Positions 6,187 to 12,652 of a stretch of 12,652 nt of DNA are shown one piece after another. The DNA lies in NCBI GenBank assembly GCA_023395615.1, contig JAEWYP010000090.1, forward strand, positions 1 to 12,652, given 5' to 3'. The notes beneath the pieces were generated by a model. The model saw only the letters and a list, made by a program, of their open reading frames with translations. It was not told the DNA's origin and made no database searches. The DNA comes from Bacillota bacterium. Its GTDB lineage: Bacteria > Bacillota > Clostridia > Christensenellales > Aristaeellaceae. Every line of letters begins with the position of its first letter. Within the stretch, counting starts at the first letter, position 1. Made by a program: the position numbers and the translations under genes.

Positions 6187-7320
6187 ATGAGAAAGTTCCT
6201 CGCGGTTCTTCTTTCTGTAACGTTGCTTGCAACGTTGGCTGTGCTGCCCGCGGTTGCCGAAAGCGCGATTACGATGGACAACATCAAAATCGGCTTCGTG
6301 CATGTGTCCGATCCCAGCGACATGGGCTACACCTACAACCATGACCTGGGCACCCAGAAGATGAAATCCGAACTGGGTCTGCGCGACGACCAGATCATCA
6401 ACAAGTACAACATCCCCGAATCCGACGAATGCGCCGACGCCATTCAGGAACTGATTGACGACGGATGCAACATCATCTTCGCCACCAGCTTCGGTTTTGA
6501 AAACTATATGCTCGCCGCCGCCAAGGACAACCCGGATATCCAGTTCTGCCACGCGACCGGTTATCAGGCCGCCGGTTCCGGCCTTGCCAACATGCACAAC
6601 TACTTCGGCAAGATCTTCCAAGCCCGCTATTTAAGCGGTATCGTGGCCGGTCTGAAAGCCAAGGAAATCGGTAATAACGTGCTGGGCTATGTCGCCGCCA
6701 TGCCGTTTGCCGAAGTCATCAGCGGCTTCACCAGCTTCTACCTGGGCGCCAAGAGCGTGAACCCCGACGTAACCATGAAAGTTATGTATACCAACTCCTG
6801 GAACGACCCCACCAAAGAAGCGCAGGTTGCGCAGGCTCTGATCGACGCGGGTTGCGGCGTGCTGAGCCAGCACTGCGATTCCACCGCCACCGCTACGACC
6901 TGCGAGAATGACAAGGTATTCCACGTGGGTTACAACTCCTCCATGGTGTCCGTCGCCCCCAACGCTTCCCTCACCAGCGCTGTTTGGGACTGGTCCAAGT
7001 ACCTGATCTACGCCGTGAACTGCGTTGTGAACGGCGAACCCATCGCGACCGACTGGGCGGGCGATCTGGCCAGCGGCATGTGCGATATCAGCGATATTAA
7101 CGAAGCGATTGCCGCGCCTGGCACCGACGACGCCGTAAAAGCCGCCCGCGACAAGATCGTCTCCGGCGACCTGCAGGTGTTCGCAGGCCCGCTGAAGGGC
7201 ACCTCCAGCGACGGCAAGACCATCGAAGTTGCCGAGGGTGATCATTATCCCGAATCCGAGCAGGCCTCAGCGCCTTCCTGGAGCTACATCATTGACGGGA
7301 TCGAAGTGATCGGCGGCTGA
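6187..7320 (+). CDS. BMP-family ABC transporter substrate-binding protein
   Basis: Extracytoplasmic receptor of an ABC importer in the BMP/PnrA/Med family, whose characterised members mostly bind nucleosides or purines. The 377 residues begin with a signal peptide (core about 4-20, cleavage AVA at 22-24). The mature protein carries the landmarks of one BMP subgroup: DMGYTYNHDLG (45-55), ATSFGF (99-104), HATGY (122-126), KSVNPD (189-194), QHCDST (228-233) and VFAGP (331-335). From memory, proteobacterial non-lipidated BMPs share this pattern. There is no lipobox cysteine, unlike the lipoproteins BmpA/PnrA of Gram-positive relatives. GGAGG (6173-6177) with nine-base spacing supports the start. 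It is the first gene of an operon with the ATPase and two permeases. A strong hairpin follows the stop, consistent with higher expression of the receptor. The ligand is not determinable from sequence. Confidence 0.93.
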   Translation: MRKFLAVLLSVTLLATLAVLPAVAESAITMDNIKIGFVHVSDPSDMGYTYNHDLGTQKMKSELGLRDDQIINKYNIPESDECADAIQELIDDGCNIIFATSFGFENYMLAAAKDNPDIQFCHATGYQAAGSGLANMHNYFGKIFQARYLSGIVAGLKAKEIGNNVLGYVAAMPFAEVISGFTSFYLGAKSVNPDVTMKVMYTNSWNDPTKEAQVAQALIDAGCGVLSQHCDSTATATTCENDKVFHVGYNSSMVSVAPNASLTSAVWDWSKYLIYAVNCVVNGEPIATDWAGDLASGMCDISDINEAIAAPGTDDAVKAARDKIVSGDLQVFAGPLKGTSSDGKTIEVAEGDHYPESEQASAPSWSYIIDGIEVIGG

Positions 7321-7335
7321 TCCGCCGCGTAAAAC

Positions 7336-7380
7336 GGGCTGCCGTCGCCACGAACTTACCGTCGTGAGCGACGGCAGCCC
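7336..7380 (+). terminator. Strong hairpin after the binding-protein gene, partial terminator or mRNA stabiliser
   Basis: GGGCTGCCGTCGC (7336-7348) and GCGACGGCAGCCC (7368-7380) form a perfect 13-bp stem, capped by an inner ACGA/TCGT. It starts 15 bp after the stop codon. The tail TCTTGTGGTTT is only moderately T-rich, so full termination is doubtful. It more likely gives partial termination or protects the upstream mRNA end. Confidence 0.7.
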
Positions 7381-7407
7381 TCTTGTGGTTTCATGCGCCC
7401 TGTCTCC

Positions 7408-7504
7408 CGCGAGCGGCGTTCACGCTCCGGCGCGAAATTGCCCGCGTGCGGCAGGGTTCGTTTTCTTTCCAGGGATGCGATGATTCCATCCCTTCGCGGC
7501 TGCC
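7408..7504 (+). other. Further hairpins in the gene-free gap before the ATPase gene
   Basis: GAGCG/CGCTC (7411-7415 with 7423-7427) forms one hairpin. GGCAG/CTGCC (7450-7454 with 7500-7504) encloses GGGATG/CATCCC (7472-7477 with 7487-7492). They fill the first half of the gap between the 7336-7380 hairpin and the ATPase gene. No coding potential or clear promoter is seen here. Confidence 0.35.
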
Positions 7505-7506
7505 AG

Positions 7507-7596
7507 AGCGGAGTACTGCAGATTTGGGTAAGAGAACCCGAAGGAATAGCAACGCTATTCCAAAGCTTTTCGAACCCGAAGATGCTGTGCTCCGTT
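7507..7596 (+). ncRNA. Putative four-helix cloverleaf leader RNA (riboswitch-like, unrecognised class)
   Basis: By hand folding, P1 pairs 7509-7520 with 7583-7594 (11 of 12 positions including one G-U; two more outward pairs reach 7507/7596). P2 pairs TTTGGGT (7523-7529) with ACCCGAA (7536-7542), loop AAGAGA. P3 pairs GGAATAGC (7543-7550) with GCTATTCC (7554-7561), loop AAC. P4 pairs TTTTCG (7567-7572) with CGAAGA (7577-7582), loop AACC. P2 abuts P3 and P4 abuts P1, as in a four-way junction. GAACCCGAAG occurs twice (7534-7543 and 7572-7581), so P2's left strand could pair with either copy. The P1 3' strand can alternatively pair with the ATPase Shine-Dalgarno. Arm sizes exclude a tRNA, and it matches no riboswitch consensus that I can recall. 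Function is inference. Confidence 0.45.
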
Positions 7597-7645
7597 AAGG
7601 CAGGCGAGAAAAAGATTGATTCAGCGCTTACCAAGGGATACCGGG

Positions 7646-7682
7646 CCGACGGCTGTACACCTGCGCGGCGCGCAGCCGTTGG
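7646..7682 (+). other. GC-rich hairpin just upstream of the ATPase ribosome binding site
   Basis: CCGACGGCTG (7646-7655) pairs with CAGCCGTTGG (7673-7682), ten pairs with one G-U. An alternative TGCGC/GCGCA hairpin (7662-7666 with 7670-7674) shares its right strand. It ends 12 bp before the Shine-Dalgarno and may keep that site accessible or be part of the switch. Confidence 0.5.
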
Positions 7683-7694
7683 TTCAGTTCCATC

Positions 7695-7703
7695 AAAGGA
7701 GTG
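7695..7703 (+). promoter_or_regulatory. Shine-Dalgarno that decides a TTG start for the ATPase gene
   Basis: AAAGGAGTG continues as AAGGAGTGA, a long match to the 16S rRNA tail. The in-frame GTG at 7701 lies inside this element and cannot be its start. The in-frame TTG at 7713 lies 11 bases after GGAG and is the likely start. The element is also complementary at 8 of 9 positions to 7588-7596. Confidence 0.65.
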
Positions 7704-7712
7704 ACGAACGCT

Positions 7713-9278
7713 TTGGAAAACACCGCTCAACACCCTGAAAACGCCGTGGAGATGCGCAACATTACCAAAACCTTCGGCGCTGTCGTGGCCAACAACGCGG
7801 TTTGCCTGTCCCTGCGCAAAGGCGAGATTCTGGCGCTGCTGGGCGAGAACGGCAGCGGTAAAACGACGCTGATGAACATGCTTTCGGGCATTTACCTGCA
7901 GGACAGCGGCGAGATCCTGGTCTGTGACAAGCCGGTTACCATCCGTTCGCCCAAGGACGCCTACGCGCTGGGCATCGGGATGATCCATCAGCATTTTAAA
8001 CTGGTGGACGTGCTGAGCGCGGCGGAAAATATCGTGCTGGGCCTGAAAGGCGCGCAAACCCTTAACCGAAGGGAAATTAACCGTCAGGTTGCGGAGATTG
8101 CCGCTAAGTACGGCTTTGAGCTGGACCCCGCAAAAAAAGTTTATTCCATGTCGGTTTCCGAAAAGCAGACGGTGGAAATTGTAAAAGCGCTGTATCGCGG
8201 CGCGGAGATTTTGGTGTTGGACGAGCCGACCGCCGTGCTGACCCCGCAGGAAACCACCCGCCTTTTTGCGGTGCTGCGCGTGATGAAAGCACATGGAAAA
8301 AGCATCATCATCATCACCCATAAGCTCAACGAGGTGATGGAGATTTCGGATCGTGTAGCAATCCTGCGCAAAGGCGAATATATCGATACCGTCAACACGG
8401 CGGAAACCAGCCAGCAGGACCTGACCGAAATGATGGTCGGTCGACGCGTAAAGCTGGAAATTGACCGACCGGCCTGCCCCCGTGGGGATCGCAAGCTGCA
8501 CGTGACCGACCTGACCTGCGTAAGCCGCGAGGGCGTTACGAAGCTCAACCACATATCCTTCGACGCGTTCGGCGGCGAAATCCTGGGCGTTGCAGGCGTG
8601 GCGGGCAGCGGGCAGAAGGAACTTTGCGAAACCATTACCGGGCTTCGCGGCATCACCGGCGGCTCCATTATCTACCGTTACACCCGCGGAGAAATGACTA
8701 TCGAAGAAAATATAGCCGGTATGCGGGCCGACCGGATCGCCCAGCGCGGGGTTTCGCTGGCCTTTGTGCCGGAAGATCGGCTGGGCATGGGGCTGGTGGC
8801 CAACATGGACATCGTGGATAACGTGATCCTGCGCCGTTATCAGGAAAACGCGGGGATTTTAATCAACCGGAAAAAATACCGTCCGGTTTGCGAAAAAATG
8901 GTGCAGGAACTGGACATCGTTACCCCCGGGCTGAGCACGCCGGTGCGCCGTCTGTCCGGCGGCAATGTGCAGAAGGTATTGCTCGGCCGTGAAATCCTGA
9001 GCCGCCCGCAAGTGCTGATCTGCGCTTACCCTGTACGCGGGCTGGATATCGTAAGTTCCTACCGGATTTACAGCCTGCTCAACGCCGAAAAGGAAAAAGG
9101 CAACGCCGTCATCTTCATCGGCGAGGATCTGGATGTGCTGATGGACTTATCCGACCGGTTAATGGTGCTCTGCGGCGGTCAAATCAGCGGGATTGTAGAC
9201 CCACGCCAGTGCACCAAAGAGGAGATCGGCCTGATGATGACGCGGGTCGGCGAGGAAAAGGCGGGTGAGCACGCATGA
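7713..9278 (+). CDS. BMP-type ABC importer ATPase with two nucleotide-binding domains
   Basis: Energising subunit of a nucleoside/sugar-type importer (COG3845; NupO/YufO and RbsA relatives). From the TTG start it has 521 residues in two fused ABC domains. Domain 1 has Walker A GENGSGKT (44-51), the signature-like SMSVSEKQ (145-152) and Walker B VLDEPT with Asp170-Glu171. Domain 2 has a degenerate Walker A region (GVAGVAGSGQKE, Lys replaced by Gln), a canonical signature LSGGNVQ (414-420) and a Walker B position reading AYPVRGLD (438-445), so both acidic residues are lost. One degenerate site is the rule for this family; Tyr at the Glu position is less usual than Gln. The start is TTG because the upstream GTG at 7701 lies within the ribosome binding site. 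The stop overlaps the next gene by ATGA, indicating translational coupling. Confidence 0.93.
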   Translation: MENTAQHPENAVEMRNITKTFGAVVANNAVCLSLRKGEILALLGENGSGKTTLMNMLSGIYLQDSGEILVCDKPVTIRSPKDAYALGIGMIHQHFKLVDVLSAAENIVLGLKGAQTLNRREINRQVAEIAAKYGFELDPAKKVYSMSVSEKQTVEIVKALYRGAEILVLDEPTAVLTPQETTRLFAVLRVMKAHGKSIIIITHKLNEVMEISDRVAILRKGEYIDTVNTAETSQQDLTEMMVGRRVKLEIDRPACPRGDRKLHVTDLTCVSREGVTKLNHISFDAFGGEILGVAGVAGSGQKELCETITGLRGITGGSIIYRYTRGEMTIEENIAGMRADRIAQRGVSLAFVPEDRLGMGLVANMDIVDNVILRRYQENAGILINRKKYRPVCEKMVQELDIVTPGLSTPVRRLSGGNVQKVLLGREILSRPQVLICAYPVRGLDIVSSYRIYSLLNAEKEKGNAVIFIGEDLDVLMDLSDRLMVLCGGQISGIVDPRQCTKEEIGLMMTRVGEEKAGEHA

Positions 9279-10414
9279 CACATTCCGGCGAACCTTTCGT
9301 ACGCGTGGTAAAGCGCACGGACATCGAAAAGGGCAAAGCCATCCTGTACCGGGTCATTGCGTTGCTGTGCGCGCTTACCGTGGGCGGGTTGCTGGTCGCC
9401 CTGCTGGGGTACAGTCCCTTTCAAATGTATTCCGACATGGTTTCCGGCGCGATCGGCAAATCGCTGATCGCCGTAAACAAGCAGGGAGTACTGGAGTTCA
9501 GCTCCTCCGCGCAGGCGACGATGAAAATTGTAACGTTGCTGCTGGTCACATCGCTGGGCCTTACCATGGCTTTCAAAATGAAGTTCTGGAACATTGGCGG
9601 CGAAGGCCAGATACTGGTCGGAGCCATCTGCTGCTCCTATATCGCGGTACATTACGGCGATACCTGGCCGCGCTGGCTGCTGCTGGTCAGCATGTTTGTG
9701 GTCGCCTGCATCGGCGGCGGGTTGTACGCGCTGCTGCCCGCAGTATTCAAGGCAAAATGGGGCACCAACGAGACTCTGTTCACCCTGATGCTCAATTACA
9801 TTGCTATTAACTTTATTACCTTTCTGCAATACCAGCCTTCGTGGCAAATGACCGGCACCTCCTTCCCGAAAATCCGCGATTTTGCCGATGCCACCCGCCT
9901 GCCGGAGGTATTGGGCGTGCATATGGGCTGGATTATCGCGCTGGCGCTGGCGGTGTTGCTGTACCTTTATTTTTCAAAAACCAAGCACGGCTACGAAGTC
10001 ACAGTGGTTGGCGAATCCGCGAACACCGCAAAATACGCGGGCATGGACGTATCCCGAATCATCCTGCGTACCATGTTCGCTTCCGGCGCCATCTGCGGCT
10101 TCGCAGGCTTTTTACAGGTATCCGGTGCCAGCGGCACCCTCACCACAGACACCGGCGGCGGTGCGGGCTTTACCGCTATCACAGTCGCCTGGCTGTCCGG
10201 CATGAATCCGCTGCTGATGATTATATACTCCTGTTTTATCGCCGTTCTGCAGCGCGGTTCCAACCGCATCCAGACCACCATGGGCATTCCCAAATCGGCA
10301 GCGGATATGTTAATTGGTATTATCCTGTTCTTCATGCTGGGGGTTGAATTTTTCATCAATTACCGGCTGATCTTCCGTACAAAGCAGGTTAAGGGGGAGG
10401 CGGCGTTACAATGA
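9275..10414 (+). CDS. BMP-type ABC importer permease 1 (BPD_transp_2 family)
   Basis: Membrane subunit of the importer, similar in kind to NupP/YufP. The 379-residue protein has an N-terminal cytoplasmic stretch of about 24 residues and about eight to ten hydrophobic segments, the first near 25-46. The family landmark NIGGEGQ is at 106-112, the KWGTNETLFTLMLNY segment at 161-175, the cytoplasmic coupling region VVGESANTAKYAGMDV at 244-259, and the GFTAITVAWLSGMNP helix near 288-302. It pairs with permease 2 to form a heterodimeric channel. Its ATG overlaps the ATPase stop as ATGA, with GGTGAG just upstream, and its own stop overlaps permease 2 the same way. Length and motifs are complete. Substrate specificity is not visible. 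Confidence 0.93.
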   Translation: MTHSGEPFVRVVKRTDIEKGKAILYRVIALLCALTVGGLLVALLGYSPFQMYSDMVSGAIGKSLIAVNKQGVLEFSSSAQATMKIVTLLLVTSLGLTMAFKMKFWNIGGEGQILVGAICCSYIAVHYGDTWPRWLLLVSMFVVACIGGGLYALLPAVFKAKWGTNETLFTLMLNYIAINFITFLQYQPSWQMTGTSFPKIRDFADATRLPEVLGVHMGWIIALALAVLLYLYFSKTKHGYEVTVVGESANTAKYAGMDVSRIILRTMFASGAICGFAGFLQVSGASGTLTTDTGGGAGFTAITVAWLSGMNPLLMIIYSCFIAVLQRGSNRIQTTMGIPKSAADMLIGIILFFMLGVEFFINYRLIFRTKQVKGEAALQ

Positions 10415-11418
10415 ACAACGAGCTGACGATCTTCCTCAATTTCATCAACATGGCCGTGTTGGCCAGCGCGCCGCTTCTGCTCGCCACTTTAGGTGAAATC
10501 CTGACGGAAAAATCCGGCAACCTCAACCTGGGCGTAGAAGGCATGATGTTTATGGGTGCTATCGCCGGGTTGGGCGCCGCCTACCATTACGAGCAGGCGG
10601 TCACACTGGCGGGCGGCACCCCTTCCGCGCTGATCGCCACGGGGATCGCCACGCTGGCCGCAGCGGGCGCGGGCGCGCTGGGCGCGCTGATTTACGCGTT
10701 TCTGGTGGTCACCCTTCGCGCCAACCAGAACGTAACCGGCCTTACGCTTACCATTTTTGGCACCGGCTTTGGCAACTTTTTCGGCGAACTGCTGGGCAAA
10801 CAGGCGGGTGGATTTGTGCAGGTTTCTTCCGCCACCAAAGCGATGTTTTCCAACATCAGTTTCGGAAGCCTCTCCACGATCCCGGTGATCGGCCCGCTGT
10901 TTTTCAACTATAACTGGCTGGTATATTTTAGCGTCATCGTCATGTTTGGGATGGCCTGGTTTCTGGCGAAAAGCCGTCGCGGCCTCAACCTTCGCGCCGT
11001 GGGCGAGAACCCCGCCACCGCGGACGCCGCGGGTATTAACGTGACGCTTTACAAGTATACCGCCACCATTATCGGCGGCGCGTTATGCGGGCTGGGAGGT
11101 ATGTATATTTCCATGTCCTCCACCGCCTGCGCGGGGGTTTGGGTGCACGATTGCGTAAACGGCTACGGCTGGCTCGCGGTCGCACTGGTCATCTTCGCCA
11201 TGTGGAGCCCTACCCGTGCCTGGCTTTGCGGCCTGGTGTTCGGCGCGCTGCTGGTGGTTCGCAACTATTATCCGATCCCCGGCCTGCCCATGCAGATTTA
11301 CGCCATGTTCCCCTACATCGCCACTATCCTGGTGCTGGTGTTCGTAAGCATTCGGCAGGTGAAGGAATACGCGCAGCCCGCCAGCTGTGGGCTTAATTAC
11401 TTCCGGGAAGAGCGCTGA
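10411..11418 (+). CDS. BMP-type ABC importer permease 2 (BPD_transp_2 family)
   Basis: Second membrane subunit, corresponding to NupQ/YufQ. The 335 residues begin with a hydrophobic segment and the hallmark GEILTEKSGNLNLGVEGMM (28-46). ANQNVTGLTLTIFGTG is at 104-119 and the coupling loop AVGENPATADAAGINV at 186-201, followed by further transmembrane segments to about 345 bases before the stop. The C-terminus ends in a charged cytoplasmic tail (KEYAQPASCGLNYFREER). The ATG overlaps the permease 1 stop by ATGA, and AGGGGGAGG lies upstream. This is the last gene of the operon; a strong intrinsic terminator follows about 60 bp on. Order of receptor, ATPase, permease, permease is the standard one for BMP importers. 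Confidence 0.93.
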   Translation: MNNELTIFLNFINMAVLASAPLLLATLGEILTEKSGNLNLGVEGMMFMGAIAGLGAAYHYEQAVTLAGGTPSALIATGIATLAAAGAGALGALIYAFLVVTLRANQNVTGLTLTIFGTGFGNFFGELLGKQAGGFVQVSSATKAMFSNISFGSLSTIPVIGPLFFNYNWLVYFSVIVMFGMAWFLAKSRRGLNLRAVGENPATADAAGINVTLYKYTATIIGGALCGLGGMYISMSSTACAGVWVHDCVNGYGWLAVALVIFAMWSPTRAWLCGLVFGALLVVRNYYPIPGLPMQIYAMFPYIATILVLVFVSIRQVKEYAQPASCGLNYFREER

Positions 11419-11477
11419 GTTTTTATCACCCGACCCATGCGCGCCCGAAAAATAGCATACGACAGACACACAACCAC

Positions 11478-11526
11478 AAAACAGGCCGCGTGGAAGGGCA
11501 TTCGCCTGCCACACAGCCTGTTTTTT
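11478..11526 (+). terminator. Intrinsic terminator of the transport operon
   Basis: ACAGGC (11481-11486) pairs with GCCTGT (11516-11521). An inner GTGG/CCAC (11490-11493 with 11509-11512) follows after a small internal loop, and six T residues follow the stem (11521-11526). Preceding A residues would also allow weak function on the minus strand. Confidence 0.88.
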
Positions 11527-11568
11527 CATGCGGGTCGTTTCCACGCCCTATCGTTGTTCAGTATTTCG

Positions 11569-11606
11569 AAAAAATAAAAGGGAGCGATCCTCCTCAGACC
11601 ACTCCC
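11569..11606 (-). terminator. Intrinsic terminator of the pseudouridine synthase gene
   Basis: On the minus strand GGGAG (complement of 11602-11606) pairs with CTCCC (complement of 11580-11584). An inner GGTC/GATC lies inside, followed by TTTTATTTTTT. It begins 36 bp after the gene's stop. Confidence 0.85.
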
Positions 11607-11641
11607 AAATCATCATAACGTTTTGTAATCAATAACCTCAT

Positions 11642-12514
11642 TTACAGCAGAATCGCCAGTTCCCGCGGCAGGGGGCTCTCCAGTTCGACAACCCCGTGGT
11701 TCAGCGTTTTCAGTTTGATATAGCAACTGTGCAGCGCAAATCGGTTCGGGAGCGCCATATGCTCCCGACCGTACAGGAAATCTCCGGTTACGGGGCAGCC
11801 GATTGCCTGAAGATGTACGCGAATCTGGTGCGTACGCCCCGTATCCAGCCGCAGGCGGAGCAGGCTTCGACCCGCGCCGCTGTCCACCAGCTGGTAGTAG
11901 GTGCGCGCCGGCTTTCCCCAGTCACATACCAGCCGACGGATCGTCGCGTCGTTATCCTTGGCGATCGGCAGATCGATCACGCCTTCCCGTTCCGGCGGCA
12001 GGCCGTCGCAGACCGCAAAATACTCGCGAATAAAAGCATCGCTGTGAAGTTCCGCCTGTAAATACTGCTGTGCGTGAGAGTGTTTGGCTACCACCATCAA
12101 CCCGCTGGTTCCCTTGTCCAACCGATTCACGGGGCGATATAAAAATTCTTCAGGGCAGTTGAGATAACTGTAAACGGCGTTTTCCAACGTGAGCAAATCA
12201 CGCTTTTTGGAGGTGACGGACGGCAGCGGCGCGGGTTTATCCACCACCAGAAGATCATCATCTTCATAAGGCACGGTCAGCTGCAGCGCGCAGGGTTCGC
12301 AAGGCCCGCCGATTCGCTGGGGCAGACAGACAACCAGCTTCTGCCCGGCCCGCGCACGGCGGTCCGCATGCACCAGTTCCCCGTCCAGCATCAGGGCGCC
12401 GTTGAATTTTGCGCGCTTGAATTGCCCGTAAGACATATGCAGGCGCTCCAGAGCCAACCTCCGGATCGGGAGGCCGTCATCGGTTGGTGACACAATCAAG
12501 GTCATTTCCTGCAT
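11642..12514 (-). CDS. RluA-family RNA pseudouridine synthase
   Basis: Isomerises uridine to pseudouridine in rRNA or tRNA. The 290 residues comprise an N-terminal S4-like region (about 13-62, with SYGQFKRAKFNGALMLDG) and the RluA catalytic domain. The motif RPVNRLDKGTSGLMV (127-141) carries catalytic Asp133, VDKPAPLPSV lies at 91-100, and GRTHQIRVHL at 226-235. The usual VHP after the VDKPAG strand is altered to PSV, a minor departure. The start at 12514 has CGGAGG six bases upstream. The frame is open further to 12577 but crosses the promoter. RluD/YlyB/YjbO-type paralogues differ in target, and the target position cannot be assigned here. Convergent with the transport operon and transcribed from its own promoter. 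Confidence 0.93.
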   Translation of the reverse strand: MQEMTLIVSPTDDGLPIRRLALERLHMSYGQFKRAKFNGALMLDGELVHADRRARAGQKLVVCLPQRIGGPCEPCALQLTVPYEDDDLLVVDKPAPLPSVTSKKRDLLTLENAVYSYLNCPEEFLYRPVNRLDKGTSGLMVVAKHSHAQQYLQAELHSDAFIREYFAVCDGLPPEREGVIDLPIAKDNDATIRRLVCDWGKPARTYYQLVDSGAGRSLLRLRLDTGRTHQIRVHLQAIGCPVTGDFLYGREHMALPNRFALHSCYIKLKTLNHGVVELESPLPRELAILL

Positions 12515-12542
12515 AAAGTGCCTCCGAAATTGATTTAGGTAG

Positions 12543-12571
12543 AGTATAACATAACGCCGAACGCCTTTCAA
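12543..12571 (-). promoter_or_regulatory. Sigma-A promoter of the pseudouridine synthase gene
   Basis: On the minus strand: TTGAAA (complement of 12566-12571), a 17-bp spacer, and TATACT (complement of 12543-12548). It lies about 28 bp upstream of the ATG and is nearly consensus. The remaining 75 bp to the window end show nothing I can identify. Confidence 0.85.
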
Positions 12572-12652
12572 TACCAATGTCTGCGAATGCTACCTGTGGT
12601 TCCTGTTCTTCTACTGTCCTGTCACAGATGAGGTACTTTGTCCCATCGCTGC

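Noticed and set aside
7507..7596. Cloverleaf considered as a tRNA gene
   Set aside because: The closing helix is too long, the loops are 6, 3 and 4 nt instead of the 7-nt anticodon and T loops, and there is no CCA or normal T-arm.
7701..7703. GTG as start codon of the ATPase gene
   Set aside because: It lies inside the Shine-Dalgarno AAGGAGTGA, leaving no spacer; TTG at 7713 is correctly spaced and in frame.
7356..8552. Long minus-strand open frame of 398 codons
   Set aside because: It is antisense to the ATPase gene and the intergenic gap, has low-complexity His/Gln/Arg-rich composition, no domain signature and no ribosome binding site; a GC-bias shadow.

Overview
The window reads as chromosomal DNA of a moderately GC-rich bacterium, most likely a member of the Bacillota (Clostridia-like). 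The hints are strong AGGAGG-type ribosome binding sites, sigma-A style promoters with 17-bp spacers, intrinsic terminators with U-tracts, and a gene mix common in Clostridia: glmM, an acyl-ACP thioesterase, YqeY, an OGG-type glycosylase and a BMP-family transporter. No rRNA, tRNA, CRISPR array, transposase, integrase or phage gene is visible. The lineage is inference.

Left part (1-5856) holds single genes and short operons in alternating orientation. glmM (phosphoglucosamine mutase, +) ends at a terminator that also serves the convergent minus-strand pair of an acyl-ACP thioesterase followed by a SAM-dependent methyltransferase. The methyltransferase is visibly AT-richer than its neighbours. 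Divergent from the thioesterase is a small secreted protein of unknown function behind an extended -10 promoter. It converges with a minus-strand macrodomain-yqeY operon, which is itself divergent from an 8-oxoguanine-type DNA glycosylase.

Centre and right (5857-11526) is a four-gene transport operon on the + strand: a BMP-family substrate-binding protein, then after a 392-bp gap a double-domain ABC ATPase and two BPD_transp_2 permeases joined by ATGA overlaps. By family this is a nucleoside or purine-type importer (relatives of NupNOPQ/PnrA). The binding protein has a plain signal peptide without a lipobox cysteine. The operon ends at a strong intrinsic terminator. It is followed by a convergent RluA-family pseudouridine synthase (minus) with its own promoter and terminator.

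The most interesting parts are the two long non-coding gaps of the transport operon. Upstream of the binding-protein gene, a perfect 10-bp inverted repeat brackets the promoter. Between the binding-protein and ATPase genes there is a strong hairpin directly after the stop codon, then an 88-nt sequence that can fold into a four-helix cloverleaf. The closing-helix 3' strand of that cloverleaf can instead pair with the ATPase gene's Shine-Dalgarno sequence, an arrangement like a translational riboswitch. I do not recognise it as a known class. This is the best candidate for something undescribed, but it rests on folding by eye.
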